NCBI GenBank assembly: GCA_964469265.1
Contig: CAYXYF010000005.1
Coordinates: forward strand, 30,772-94,771
Direction: 5' to 3'
From: JAEYZS01 sp964469265
GTDB taxonomy: Bacteria > Bdellovibrionota > Bdellovibrionia > Bdellovibrionales > JAEYZS01
DNA length: 64,000 bases
Part shown: one piece after another, positions 42,584 through 51,083 of the stretch
Layout of the letters: every line of letters begins with the position of its first letter
How positions within the stretch are numbered: position 1 is the stretch's first letter
Notes under the pieces: generated by a model
Told to the model about the DNA's origin: nothing
The model's input: the letters and a program-made list of their open reading frames with translations, nothing else
Databases searched by the model: none
Translations under genes and position numbers: made by a program

Positions 42584-43698
42584 TATCTGTGCCATTTCTG
42601 CTTAACGACTCTACACATATTTGAAATCGCAGAAGATCTTGCACAGTGATCGCGCGCAGATTCAAACCCTGCAACGATATCGGCGAAGTCCAAATTCTCT
42701 GGGGGAATGATTTCAAGCAGGCGCTCGAGAGTTTCTAAATATACTGTAACAGCTGGTTCAAAAAGTTTCGCTAATTCGGGATTTGCGTAGTCTTGGTAAA
42801 AATCTAAATAATTATGAAGTTTTTGTATCGGGTAAAATAATCCAACTAGTCCGTGAACATGCATGCGAACATTTGGGTTATCGAGATTTTGACTCAATAC
42901 GAATAAGCGATCGTCAGTAAGGTTATGGCTCAAATTGAAAACAGATTGTTTGAGTTTTTCGATACTGTTTTTGTCATAATCTTGGTGCAATTGGAATTCT
43001 CTAAGCGCTCTATTAAACCTTTGAATGTGCGCAATGGTAGAAAGTGAATTTGATGGCGTTACAACTTTTTTTGGATCACATCGATAAACTGAAATGAGGT
43101 CGTTATCCCAGCTGGAGCTTGCGGTCCATGCCGTTAAGATGTCTTCATTTGTTGTGATTTCCCATTTGTTGGCAAGGCTTGGACCGTGTTTATTGAAAGC
43201 ATACTTTTCAGTGAGGTAAATAAATGAGTGCCCTGGCTCTGGCCCTCCGATTGTTATCCAGTCTCCAGCTTGGATGCCGTCTTCTTTATTAATATTGCGG
43301 CAAAATGAACTCTCAGACGAAAGATATAAGTCAGTAAGCTCTTTGCCCATCGTCATGTAAAGAAACTGATTAAAACCAAGGATATTTAACGAAAAATTAT
43401 GGCAGTTGGGTCCACCTAAGGAAGACCGTTCAGCCAGGAGTTGATCAGCAATCGCAGCGGGCAGGCAACTTTTAAGGTCGATTGAATAACCAAAGCCAGT
43501 TTTTACAATGGCAGCGGAGCAAGTGGTCTTAAAAATTTTTTGAGTGGAAGCTCTTATTTTATGAAGTTCACTACTATCTGGATCAGAGACTATGGTTGAG
43601 GCATTGAGGCGGGTAGTAGTTAACGCCAACAAAAATAGGCAGCCTATTGTTAAGACCTTAACCATTGTACTTCTTGTTAGTCCGCGGATGGGTTTCAT
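42580..43698 (-). CDS. secreted protein with a possible papain-like (NlpC/P60 or CHAP-like) fold
   Basis: 372 residues; an ATG 33 bases further in (43665) could also start it. A signal peptide (MVKVLTIGCLFLLALTTTRLNAS) is clear. About residues 90-165 hold GGPNCHNFSLNILGF, then GDWITIGG, then PGHSFIYL and NKHG: a Cys, a Gly-Asp strand and a His-on-a-strand in the order of a cysteine peptidase or amidase of the NlpC/P60-CHAP class. The rest is helical with paired Cys. If active, it would act on cell-wall peptides outside the cell (inference, no close match recalled). Confidence 0.55.
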   Translation of the reverse strand: MKPIRGLTRSTMVKVLTIGCLFLLALTTTRLNASTIVSDPDSSELHKIRASTQKIFKTTCSAAIVKTGFGYSIDLKSCLPAAIADQLLAERSSLGGPNCHNFSLNILGFNQFLYMTMGKELTDLYLSSESSFCRNINKEDGIQAGDWITIGGPEPGHSFIYLTEKYAFNKHGPSLANKWEITTNEDILTAWTASSSWDNDLISVYRCDPKKVVTPSNSLSTIAHIQRFNRALREFQLHQDYDKNSIEKLKQSVFNLSHNLTDDRLFVLSQNLDNPNVRMHVHGLVGLFYPIQKLHNYLDFYQDYANPELAKLFEPAVTVYLETLERLLEIIPPENLDFADIVAGFESARDHCARSSAISNMCRVVKQKWHRY

Positions 43699-43767
43699 GC
43701 CCGTAACTAATGCAACCCCTAGTCCAGCCTAAAATAGTTGTTAAATTGTTGCCCCCAACTCATAAAA

Positions 43768-43784
43768 ATGGGGACGGACCCCAT
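43768..43784. repeat. REP-like GGGG/CCCC hairpin
   Basis: ATGGGG (43768-43773), loop ACGGA, CCCCAT (43779-43784). The shape resembles short extragenic repeats mobilised by RAYT transposases. Only one copy seen here. Confidence 0.4.
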
Positions 43785-43971
43785 CGTATGAGCGAAAAAC
43801 GTCTCTGTGCTAAAACCCTAATCACGAGGGATAATTATTAGTAAAATTAATAACTTGCTCTAGAGATGAGGCTCTGAGTGTCTGAATTCTGGAAAATGCG
43901 GGTGGTATGAGAGGCTATTAGAATCAATAAATTGCTTTAGAGTTTGGCCAGCGCTGGCATCAGGCTTGCTC

Positions 43972-44043
43972 TATATATAAGTAACTCATTCATCCCCCTC
44001 CCCTAAGCGGTCTTGGTTCCCCCACCAGGACCGCAATTTTTTT
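43972..44043 (+). ncRNA. candidate C-rich small RNA ending at an intrinsic terminator
   Basis: A TATATA (43972-43977) could be a -10, which would give a transcript of about 60 bases ending at 44043; no matching -35 was found. An upstream start (TTGTTA at 43738, 17 bases, CATAAA at 43761) would give about 270 bases. The single-stranded stretch before the stem and the terminator loop are both C-rich, able to pair with G-rich ribosome binding sites. Boundaries are uncertain. Confidence 0.4.
44007..44043 (+). terminator. strong intrinsic terminator without an upstream gene
   Basis: GCGGTCTTGGT (44007-44017)/ACCAGGACCGC (44024-44034), 11 bp with one G-T pair, loop TCCCCC, then AATTTTTTT. T-run only on the plus strand. 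Confidence 0.85.
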
Positions 44044-44047
44044 GGGG

Positions 44048-44800
44048 CTATGAAGTCCTATTAGCAATACTCTTTAAGAACTCGGTGACCCTGGCTTTAT
44101 ACGTTTCAGGAAAGCTTTTAAGACCATCTAGATGTTTGCCTTCAGGTAGATTAAGAACTTCAAGATCAATGTGTGAATGCCCATGAAAGGCCTTCTCGAT
44201 ACAACTTGCTGGAACTAAGGGATCTTGCCACCCTCTAATAGATAAGATCGGAAATCCTTTTGGAAGAGAGGCAAGATCGCGTTTGATTTGTTTTTCGTGA
44301 CTGATAGTCCAAATACCGCGCGCAAAAGCATTAAAGCCGATTTTTTTAATCGGATTTTTTAGAGGATAGTAGTGAGTATAAAAGTTCCAGTTACATCTTA
44401 GTAACTCAAAAAACGGCCCGCCATCACAAATAAAACCAGTGATATCCTTCGTACCTCTTAATCGTATGGCCTCAAGTGCTGCAGAGGATGGATTTGAAAA
44501 CCCGTAGAGTATTTTATTTCCTGGGATAGCGTCCAAAACATCAGTGATTTCTTTAGACCAAATATGCTTAAGCCCCCAACCATTAGGAAGAGCTTCGGGC
44601 AATTGTTTGTAAATTTTTTTAAGCTTATAGGACAGATTAAAAATAACAGAATCAAACCCAATCTCCGCCAAAAACTCCGCATGACGTTTCATATTCTGCT
44701 TCTTACCAAAAAAGAAGGGCACAAACACAACAGTCTCAGCATACTTTTTAACAGAAGCCTTAACAAGCTCCCCATTATTAATTAGTTTCAAGTGCGCCAT
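44048..44800 (-). CDS. alpha/beta hydrolase-like protein
   Basis: 250 residues from the ATG at 44800; a longer frame reaches into the inverted-repeat element and is rejected. The alpha/beta hydrolase pattern is partial. VFVPFFFGKKQNMKRHAEFL starts like a lid-less hydrolase, GFSNPSS stands where the nucleophile elbow (GxSxG) should be, GWQDPLVPASC fits the acid strand, and LPEGKHLDGLKSFPE supplies the His. With Gly replaced by Pro in the elbow, activity is uncertain. Follows the E1-like gene on the same strand. Confidence 0.65.
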   Translation of the reverse strand: MAHLKLINNGELVKASVKKYAETVVFVPFFFGKKQNMKRHAEFLAEIGFDSVIFNLSYKLKKIYKQLPEALPNGWGLKHIWSKEITDVLDAIPGNKILYGFSNPSSAALEAIRLRGTKDITGFICDGGPFFELLRCNWNFYTHYYPLKNPIKKIGFNAFARGIWTISHEKQIKRDLASLPKGFPILSIRGWQDPLVPASCIEKAFHGHSHIDLEVLNLPEGKHLDGLKSFPETYKARVTEFLKSIANRTS

Positions 44801-44837
44801 AAAACGTTTCCCAAAGAACGAGCTTAATTTAACGAGA

Positions 44838-44963
44838 GAGTGAGAAAAATAAAATTTCTTAAAACGAGTTCCGCAGCTTTGCAATAACTTATGCCAGCTC
44901 CGCTGGCGTAAGTTTTGTTGGGAGGACTGTCTGAGGCTTTAAGAAATTTTATTTTTCTCACTC
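44838..44963. repeat. 126-bp inverted-repeat element (MITE- or REP-like) with inner hairpin
   Basis: Perfect 26-base inverted repeats at 44838-44863 and 44938-44963, beginning GAGTGAGAAAAATAAAATTT. Between them, 12-bp arms (44887-44898/44902-44913, one G-T pair, TCC loop) form a second hairpin. No clear target-site duplication flanks it. It sits between two minus-strand genes and could also act as a terminator or RNA-stability structure. Confidence 0.7.
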
Positions 44964-44975
44964 GTACGTCGATTT

Positions 44976-47837
44976 TTAATGTTTCGTTGTGTTGGAAACG
45001 TTTTGTGGCCACAGCTCTTTCCAGTTGTTGGTTTGAGAAGAATGGTTTCCAAGTGACTCTAACAATGACTTAGAAACTTGAATTTCTTCAAGTGCTGTTT
45101 CAGACAAAACTTTTCCGCAAGCTTCAACAATTGAGTCACTATCAATGTGGTGATACTTGTAAACATCAGATGGTCTTCCGCATTTGGAGTGTTTTTTCAC
45201 CGCAAGAACTTCATGTCGAACGCCGATAATTGATCCAATGTTATCTAGTAATCCAGGCTCTCCGTCATGAACGCTAACAATAGGAACTCTGCGCCCAGAT
45301 AACGTCACAAGATCACCTTGAGTTTCAACTTCAGAAGAATTCAAATGAAGCTTTGAGTTTACACCCAGTCTTTCTCGAAGCTGATGGTACCCAGAATTTT
45401 CAGCGAATGTTCCGATGAGTAAATCATTTGAAGTTACAACAATCACGTTGGCATAAATACCCTTTTCCAAAAGCTCATCAGAAGCTTTAATGGCTTCTGT
45501 GGTCGGCGAGCCCATCGAGAAAATATTTACAACATTATCACCAGGTTCATAGCCTGCATAACCCTCGTAATTGATCAGGTAATAGCCGCCATTGAGTACA
45601 TCTTTTCTTACAGCGCTTAAGATTTCTTCATCACTTATAGCTTCTATAGAGGATTCATCAACTGCACCGTCATAGTTCATACCGTTTGGAATAAGAGTTT
45701 GCGACTGATCAACCTTAAATACTCTTTGAGCTTTCAATCGCTTTAAAAATTCCTTTTGATCTGCTCCGCGAGTTACGCCTCTGATATGAAGGCCGCTTCG
45801 CTCATCATTATCAAAATAAAAATGTCTTCTTAAAGCATCACAGAAGATCCAGTCGAGCTCTTGGCAAAAGAATGGTTCCCAAACAATTTGGTTTGGAATT
45901 TGGAAGTCACTCTTCCATCCATGCTGTGCTCCTTCTGGAGAAAGCGTCACACCAGATGGTGTTCCAACTAAAATGAAGTTTGATCTCCAGTAAAGGTTAT
46001 AGAAGTACTGATCCAGCGCCCGTTTTACAAAGAAGTCATAGACTGTCATGAGTGGCATTAATGGAATTCCAAGCAAATCTCGCATTTGTCCGAAGGACCC
46101 TACACAAGACATCACGTTACACTCAGCAATTTCAAATCGGATAAATCTGTCAGACTTCTCACTTCCAGGAACAAGATCAGGAAGCTTTGTGTTTTTTACG
46201 TCGTATTCCTTTTCGTAGTCTTCAATTTCCATTGCGCCGAAGACTTTTCCATCCATCGCAGGGTTTAGGTTTGTAGAAGTACCAACGTCTGGAGCCATAG
46301 AAACAAAAAGTTCAGATGGAATTTTAAATAGTTTCTCAAGATCGTTTAATGCAGTTTCACTTTCATTCGTATTGGAAATACGGGTTAACTTCGCGGTGAG
46401 CTGTCCTAACATCCACTGGGTGTGTGGATAGTTCACCATTTTAAGGTTGATTCCTAAAGACTCTGGGATTTCTCCGTATTGCTCGAGTTGATCTAGGAAG
46501 TACGCCTTATTTTTTTCTTTCAGTTCGTGTTGCGCTAAGATTTCTTTATAAAGCTCGTCGCCACGAGTTTTTAAGTATTTTGCTTCTTTAGAGTTTTCAT
46601 CAAACTTCCCAAAAAGACTATCAGCACTTAAACCTTCTGCATCTCGTATTTTATCAATTTCTTCTTGATCAATGAGGCTTGAGTGGTTTCCTGGCTGTGC
46701 TGCCTCAGATAAACCCCAACCCTTCACGGTGTGCGCGATAATGAGAGTCGGTTGATTTTTGCTTCTCTTACTTTTTTCAAGGGCCTCAATGATCATTTCA
46801 AAGTTATGACCTGCAAGATCTCGTAAGGAATCATAAAGCTCAGCTTCATCCACTCCGCCAATAAACTTTTTCAGTTGAGGATGTTTTTCAGCGATTGTTT
46901 TTTTGAGCTCAGCTTTGTCTTTGATAAGCAGTAACGCTTGAAACTCGTAGTCTTGAAGGTCTTCATCTAAAAACTTTTGATAAGCATCGCCGCCAGCTTT
47001 TTGGAAAAGCTTTTGTCTTAGCGGTCCGTGTTTTAGCATTATAACTTCCCAGCCATTGGCCTCACCAGTTTTTGCTAAACGAATATCATCTGTGCTCCCT
47101 ACAACATTTCTATTGGTGATGCGATGACCATCAAGGCTTTGTCGGTTGTAATCGACAATCCAAGTGACGTTTCCAATTTCTCTTTCAGCAAAGTCAGGCA
47201 TTGCCTCATACAATGATCCTTCTCGAAATTCAGAGTCTCCGAGAAGGGCCCAGAAGTGTGCACCCTCAGGAACGTTATAGCCATGATCTTTGGCATAACG
47301 GTATGCAAGCGCCAAGTATCCAAGATTCACTGGCGGAATACCAACTGTCCCAGATGGTAAAAAGTTATGTCTGTCAGGGTCATACTTTGAGTGATAAGAT
47401 TGGAATACAGGTTCACCCTCTTGTGAAAATGCTCTTAGACCGTGCATTGCCTTTTCTTGGAGTTCTGGAGAAAGTCTTGCGTTATTCTCGTCGAGTAAAA
47501 GATCTAATAAATAATTGTAGGAGTGATCACAGGGAGAAGCGTGGGGCTTAATTGCCATATGGTCATAGCCGCTTTTTAAAACCATATGGATTGCACCTAA
47601 CAGGTGAAGGGAGCTTGTGCTGGCCGATTGGTGTCCGCCGACCTTTGGGTCACCTTTTTCTTTATCTTTTCGTGTGTTGGCAAGATTCACCATTTGGACA
47701 GCGTAATAAAGTGCGCGTTTGGCAATCGAGTTTAAGACATTTACATCATACGTTTTTTGAGCCGAGCTTTTCAAAACTAACCTCGCATTTTCTTTAAATT
47801 GAATCTGAATCCAATAGCTTATCTGTCGCCTTGCCAT
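44976..47837 (-). CDS. single-chain thiamine-diphosphate enzyme, AceE/transketolase-like
   Basis: 953 residues. The order of domains is that of homodimeric pyruvate dehydrogenase E1 (AceE) or a large transketolase. GGHQSASTSSLHLLGAIH is the N-terminal substrate-side motif, GDSEFREGSLYEA...DYNRQSLDGHR is the thiamine-diphosphate motif with Ser for the usual Gly of GDG, and NVVNIFSMGSPTTEAI begins the C-terminal domain. It would decarboxylate pyruvate or another 2-oxo acid, or transfer ketol groups. The E2-E3 operon 3 kb away has no E1, so this may be its E1 (inference), though AceE normally needs its own E2 type. No ribosome binding site; a palindrome lies upstream. Confidence 0.75.
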   Translation of the reverse strand: MARRQISYWIQIQFKENARLVLKSSAQKTYDVNVLNSIAKRALYYAVQMVNLANTRKDKEKGDPKVGGHQSASTSSLHLLGAIHMVLKSGYDHMAIKPHASPCDHSYNYLLDLLLDENNARLSPELQEKAMHGLRAFSQEGEPVFQSYHSKYDPDRHNFLPSGTVGIPPVNLGYLALAYRYAKDHGYNVPEGAHFWALLGDSEFREGSLYEAMPDFAEREIGNVTWIVDYNRQSLDGHRITNRNVVGSTDDIRLAKTGEANGWEVIMLKHGPLRQKLFQKAGGDAYQKFLDEDLQDYEFQALLLIKDKAELKKTIAEKHPQLKKFIGGVDEAELYDSLRDLAGHNFEMIIEALEKSKRSKNQPTLIIAHTVKGWGLSEAAQPGNHSSLIDQEEIDKIRDAEGLSADSLFGKFDENSKEAKYLKTRGDELYKEILAQHELKEKNKAYFLDQLEQYGEIPESLGINLKMVNYPHTQWMLGQLTAKLTRISNTNESETALNDLEKLFKIPSELFVSMAPDVGTSTNLNPAMDGKVFGAMEIEDYEKEYDVKNTKLPDLVPGSEKSDRFIRFEIAECNVMSCVGSFGQMRDLLGIPLMPLMTVYDFFVKRALDQYFYNLYWRSNFILVGTPSGVTLSPEGAQHGWKSDFQIPNQIVWEPFFCQELDWIFCDALRRHFYFDNDERSGLHIRGVTRGADQKEFLKRLKAQRVFKVDQSQTLIPNGMNYDGAVDESSIEAISDEEILSAVRKDVLNGGYYLINYEGYAGYEPGDNVVNIFSMGSPTTEAIKASDELLEKGIYANVIVVTSNDLLIGTFAENSGYHQLRERLGVNSKLHLNSSEVETQGDLVTLSGRRVPIVSVHDGEPGLLDNIGSIIGVRHEVLAVKKHSKCGRPSDVYKYHHIDSDSIVEACGKVLSETALEEIQVSKSLLESLGNHSSQTNNWKELWPQNVSNTTKH

Positions 47838-47868
47838 TCAAGTCAAGCTTGCCCGCCATAAGATTTTC

Positions 47869-47889
47869 TTTACACGAATTCGGTGTAAA
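47869..47889. promoter_or_regulatory. operator-like palindrome upstream of the E1-like gene
   Basis: TTTACAC (47869-47875), 7 bases, GTGTAAA (47883-47889). It lies 32 bases before the ATG at 47837, downstream of a weak promoter-like TTGAAA/ATTATT on the minus strand, where a repressor would block it. Confidence 0.45.
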
Positions 47890-47912
47890 TAATGCCATGC
47901 AGAAGAGCTATT

Positions 47913-48389
47913 TCAAGCATCGAGAATAATTTTATTCAGAGCCTCGTCGCTCTCTAGCTCGTAAGTTGAATTTTTGCTTTTGAGATAAAGCGTCCCAGTA
48001 GGAGTGATGAGCCATGGATAACCTTCATTGGGGATAATCATGTGGGTATTGTTCATGTAGGGCAGTTGTGCCAAGTTTTTTTCTAAGGCCGACCACGTGG
48101 ATTCTTCACAATAGGGTGCACCCATTGGAATATAAAAAGCACAGGTACCTGCTCCGTGAATGCCTACGAAAAGGCCTTCGTTTTTTCTTAAACTTTTTTC
48201 TGAAAAAATTAAATCGCTATCTAAAAGATCTGGGATTTTTCTTAAAAGTTCATCACCATGTTCATTTAACAACACTATAGGATTGCGTTTATGCTCCTTT
48301 ATTTTTGATATTAGCGCTGTTAACTCATTCACTTCAGTGTCAAGAAGGCTGAGATTTAATGAATCTACTATAACACTGCGAACTTTCAT
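47913..48389 (-). CDS. protein of unknown function
   Basis: 158 residues, cytosolic, with GAGG about 10 bases before the ATG. It starts with a beta-strand VIVDSLNLSLLD and ISKIKEHKRNPIVLLNEHGDELLRK, which could be a nucleotide- or phosphate-binding alpha/beta fold, and GIHGAGTCAFYIPMG is a second conserved-looking block. No family recognised. Divergent from the ygfZ gene, with 35 bases between starts. Confidence 0.5.
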   Translation of the reverse strand: MKVRSVIVDSLNLSLLDTEVNELTALISKIKEHKRNPIVLLNEHGDELLRKIPDLLDSDLIFSEKSLRKNEGLFVGIHGAGTCAFYIPMGAPYCEESTWSALEKNLAQLPYMNNTHMIIPNEGYPWLITPTGTLYLKSKNSTYELESDEALNKIILDA

Positions 48390-48424
48390 TGGATTTTTCC
48401 TCTTTGAACTTACATAATACGTCC

Positions 48425-49276
48425 ATGACTTTTGAGCCTCAAGGGATTTATAAAAACGGATTTACTTATGATCACGGGAAGGTTTCACTTCTGGTGATTA
48501 AAGGTCCAGATGCGCCAGATTTTTTAAACCGTCTATCCACCGTAAAGTTTGATAAGACGGAGGAATCTATTCATGGTGCATTCTTAAACGGCCAAGGAAA
48601 ACTGATTTCGCTTTTCACCGCATGGTTTGAAGGTGATGGAATCGTGTTTTTTATTGAAAAGTCTATGCTCAGTGAAACCGCTGCTTATTTAGAAAAAATG
48701 CACTTTGCAGAAGATCTTAGTTTTTCTCAAAGAGACTTTTATTGCGTTGAGACTCGGGGAGAGCAAAATCTCGAGGGCCCAATCAAGGTCCGTGCCTTCA
48801 ACTGGGGCTTACCAGGGAGCTATTTTTTCTATGAAGAAAAAGTTCAGTGCCTCTCAATTAGTGAATATGAATTTGATGCGGTGAGGGCCTATTACGGAAT
48901 GCCCAAGCCTCACCAAGATATTTCGCAAAACCATATCCTTATCGAAGCACCTCTTGAGGCATTGGTTGATCGAGACAAGGGCTGTTATCCTGGCCAAGAG
49001 GTCATTGAGCGAATTTATACCTATGGACGCGTAGCTAGAAAGATAAAGAAAATTTCATTTCATCCAGAGGCCCGTGGAATTTTAAAGCAACTTGCAGAGG
49101 AATTACCTTTTGATTTAGTGGTTAATGATAATAACGTAGGCACTTTGACCTCTTTATATGCTGAGGAGCAACCCTTTGGTCTTGCGACATTGAAGCGGCT
49201 CTTTTATGAGAAGAACGATTCTTTTGAGATCGAGTTTAAGGGGCAGAAAATAAGAGGGGATTGCGTGTCGCATTAA
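48425..49276 (+). CDS. ygfZ: YgfZ/GcvT-domain folate-binding protein
   Basis: 283 residues from the ATG at 48425; the frame is open to 48389 but that part overlaps the divergent promoter. YgfZ relatives bind tetrahydrofolate and help build or repair Fe-S clusters in certain enzymes. The signature KGCYPGQEVIER (family KGCYxGQE) contains the conserved Cys. GAFLNGQGKLIS and the FNWGLPGSYF region fit the folate-binding fold. Several Fe-S proteins are encoded in the window (nth, mutY, two ferredoxins). Confidence 0.85.
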   Translation: MTFEPQGIYKNGFTYDHGKVSLLVIKGPDAPDFLNRLSTVKFDKTEESIHGAFLNGQGKLISLFTAWFEGDGIVFFIEKSMLSETAAYLEKMHFAEDLSFSQRDFYCVETRGEQNLEGPIKVRAFNWGLPGSYFFYEEKVQCLSISEYEFDAVRAYYGMPKPHQDISQNHILIEAPLEALVDRDKGCYPGQEVIERIYTYGRVARKIKKISFHPEARGILKQLAEELPFDLVVNDNNVGTLTSLYAEEQPFGLATLKRLFYEKNDSFEIEFKGQKIRGDCVSH

Positions 49277-49363
49277 TAGCGCAAAGACTTGATAATTTTA
49301 CAGGATTTCTTAAAAATCATTGATGTAACAAAAATCCAAAAACCTAAAAATAGGAGACAGCCC

Positions 49364-50134
49364 TTGAAAGCATTTAAATATTTTTTAGTTCTCGCTATCG
49401 CCGCAGGACTCACCGGATGTGTCGGTAAAGATTCTTTAAAGAAAACATTAAAAGAAAACCCAGACATTCTTGCTGAAGCAATTGAAGAAAATCCTGCGCA
49501 AATTATGGAAGCGTTAAACAACGCCGTTCGTAAAGCGCAACAACAGCAACTTGAAGATCGCGAAAAGGGATTAAACCAAGAAAGAGAAGACGAGTTTAAA
49601 AATCCAAAGAAACCTGAAATCGATGCTTCTCGCGCGTGGGGTAATAAAGATGCAGCAATCACTATCGTTGAGTACTCAGATTTTGAGTGCCCGTTCTGTA
49701 AACGTGGTTATGCAACTCTTGAAGAAGTTATGAAAAAATACGGCGATCAAGTTCGCGTTATTTTCAAAAACCTTCCTCTTGATTTCCACCCGATGGCAAT
49801 GCCAGCTGCCCAATACTTTGAAGCAATCATGCTTCAGAGCCCTGAGAAAGCAAAAAAATTCCACGACTTGATTTTTGAAAGCCAAGAGAAGTTGGGATCA
49901 GAAAAAGAGAAGTTCTTAGAAGCCTCAGCTAAAAAAGCTGGAGCGGACATGGCTCAACTTAAAAAAGACATTGGTTCTGACAAAGTGAAAAAGATAATCG
50001 AAGCTCACATGGAAGAGGCTAGAAAGTTTGGCTTTAACGGAACTCCAGGATATTTAGTCAACGGTGTTTCAATCCGTGGCGCATACCCTGCAGAAGAGTT
50101 TACAAAAATCATTGATCGTCACCTTCAAAAATAA
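49364..50134 (+). CDS. DsbA-family thiol oxidoreductase, lipoprotein
   Basis: 256 residues starting at a TTG (49364) with AGGAGA 7 bases before it. The sequence opens with a lipoprotein signal (KYFLVLAIAAGLTGC). A charged helical linker (about 25-95) precedes a thioredoxin/DsbA-like domain. The active-site Cys pair is in FECPFCKRGY, and the cis-Pro is in GTPGYLVNG. Such BdbD/DsbA-like proteins oxidise Cys in exported proteins or act as disulphide-exchange scaffolds. Many secreted proteins in the window carry paired Cys. A terminator follows. Confidence 0.85.
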   Translation: MKAFKYFLVLAIAAGLTGCVGKDSLKKTLKENPDILAEAIEENPAQIMEALNNAVRKAQQQQLEDREKGLNQEREDEFKNPKKPEIDASRAWGNKDAAITIVEYSDFECPFCKRGYATLEEVMKKYGDQVRVIFKNLPLDFHPMAMPAAQYFEAIMLQSPEKAKKFHDLIFESQEKLGSEKEKFLEASAKKAGADMAQLKKDIGSDKVKKIIEAHMEEARKFGFNGTPGYLVNGVSIRGAYPAEEFTKIIDRHLQK

Positions 50135-50161
50135 CTAGAAACCGACGTTCATTGAATTAAC

Positions 50162-50190
50162 AAAGGGCAAGTTAACAACTTGCCCTTTTT
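50162..50190. terminator. bidirectional intrinsic terminator
   Basis: AAAGGGCAAGTT (50162-50173), loop AAC, AACTTGCCCTTT (50177-50188) plus extra T. Ends the DsbA-like gene and the convergent sfsA gene. Confidence 0.88.
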
Positions 50191-50200
50191 GTTTCTAAAC

Positions 50201-50938
50201 TTAGAGTTGCAGTTCAAGTTTAGTGGAAGTCATAGAAACCCCCTGATGTGAAAGCGTGCAAAGATAGGGTGATATAATCACTCCGCGCTCGTGAGCTTTT
50301 TTCAAGAGGTCGGCGTACTTTGGATCAATATCAATTGCTGGTGCGAATGTTTTACCGTCTGTTCTTTGAATGGTGTAGAGGATTTCACAAGTGTGACCCC
50401 AATCCATAAGTTGCATTAAATCCAGTAAATGTTTCTGCCCCCTTGCGGTGACAGCATCAGGAAATTTTGCTATTCCGTCTTCAACAAGAGAGACGTTTTT
50501 AACTTCTATAAAGTGAAACTTCTCTTTGCCGTTTTTCAAGTCCGTTTTTTTAAAGTCGACATCTGCATTTTTACTTAAAGCAAAATCAAGTCGTGACTTA
50601 TCGTTAATCTTTGCTTCGCAAATTATATTTTTGTAGTCGCTTAAATCTTTAAAGAGCCCACGCTCTAAACTGAGTTTTACAATTTTATTCGGGACTTGCG
50701 TGTTGACTCCAACCCATGATGTTGGCGTCCTTACCATCTCAAGAGTGTATTGAAGTTTTCTTTTGGGATTATCATCAAAGCTAACAAGACATGGCATGTC
50801 GGGAAGACTGCATCCCTTCATGCTTCCAGAATTAGGCACGTGGGCGATGACAGTTTTTCCGTCGATGACAACATCTGCAAAAAATCTCTTATATCGCTTA
50901 AGAAAAATTCCTTCATGAATCGGTTTTGTGAATTTCAT
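50201..50938 (-). CDS. sfsA: SfsA (DNA/RNA nuclease fold)
   Basis: 245 residues, the normal SfsA length. First named for a sugar-fermentation phenotype, it has a nuclease-like fold. HVPNSGSMKGC (OB part), FHFIEVKNVSL (the catalytic Glu and Lys), FPDAVTARGQKHL and APAIDIDPKYADLL are the family motifs. Cytosolic. Its start is divergent from the E2-E3 operon, with a perfect palindrome between. Confidence 0.9.
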   Translation of the reverse strand: MKFTKPIHEGIFLKRYKRFFADVVIDGKTVIAHVPNSGSMKGCSLPDMPCLVSFDDNPKRKLQYTLEMVRTPTSWVGVNTQVPNKIVKLSLERGLFKDLSDYKNIICEAKINDKSRLDFALSKNADVDFKKTDLKNGKEKFHFIEVKNVSLVEDGIAKFPDAVTARGQKHLLDLMQLMDWGHTCEILYTIQRTDGKTFAPAIDIDPKYADLLKKAHERGVIISPYLCTLSHQGVSMTSTKLELQL

Positions 50939-50943
50939 AAACC

Positions 50944-50981
50944 CGTTATTGTCTATTTCTTATAAAAAGTCGACAATAACG
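50944..50981. promoter_or_regulatory. perfect palindrome between sfsA and the E2-E3 operon
   Basis: CGTTATTGTC (50944-50953) and GACAATAACG (50972-50981), spaced 18 bases. Each strand also reads TTGTCT/TTGTCG, 17 bases, GACAAT, a weak divergent promoter pair built from the same bases. Confidence 0.45.
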
Positions 50982-51083
50982 TCCCGCGCAATGCCGCAGT
51001 TTGAATCCCGCAAGTTGCCAACTTAGCTAAGAAAGTCTAGAACTGACTGACTAAGACATTTCAAAAATCAGTGCCAGGAGGAC

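Larger units (their letters stand above)
43699..44047. other. 349-base gene-free region with small-RNA features
   Basis: No credible protein gene on either strand. It holds a REP-like hairpin (43768-43784), a small TTATTA/TAATAA hairpin near 43830-43855, a 12-base perfect palindrome GCCAGCGCTGGC (43947-43958), a C-rich run (43992-44003) and a strong plus-strand terminator (44007-44043). The genes on both sides are on the minus strand, so that terminator serves none of them. Confidence 0.7.

Noticed and set aside
43768..43800. c-di-GMP riboswitch (merRNA-like) in the gene-free stretch
   Set aside because: The conserved GEMM sequence blocks could not be found; only a REP-like hairpin and the terminator are clear.
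44801..44884. Longer N-terminus for the hydrolase-like protein at 44048
   Set aside because: Those codons lie in the inverted-repeat element and encode no family-like sequence; the ATG at 44800 fits better.
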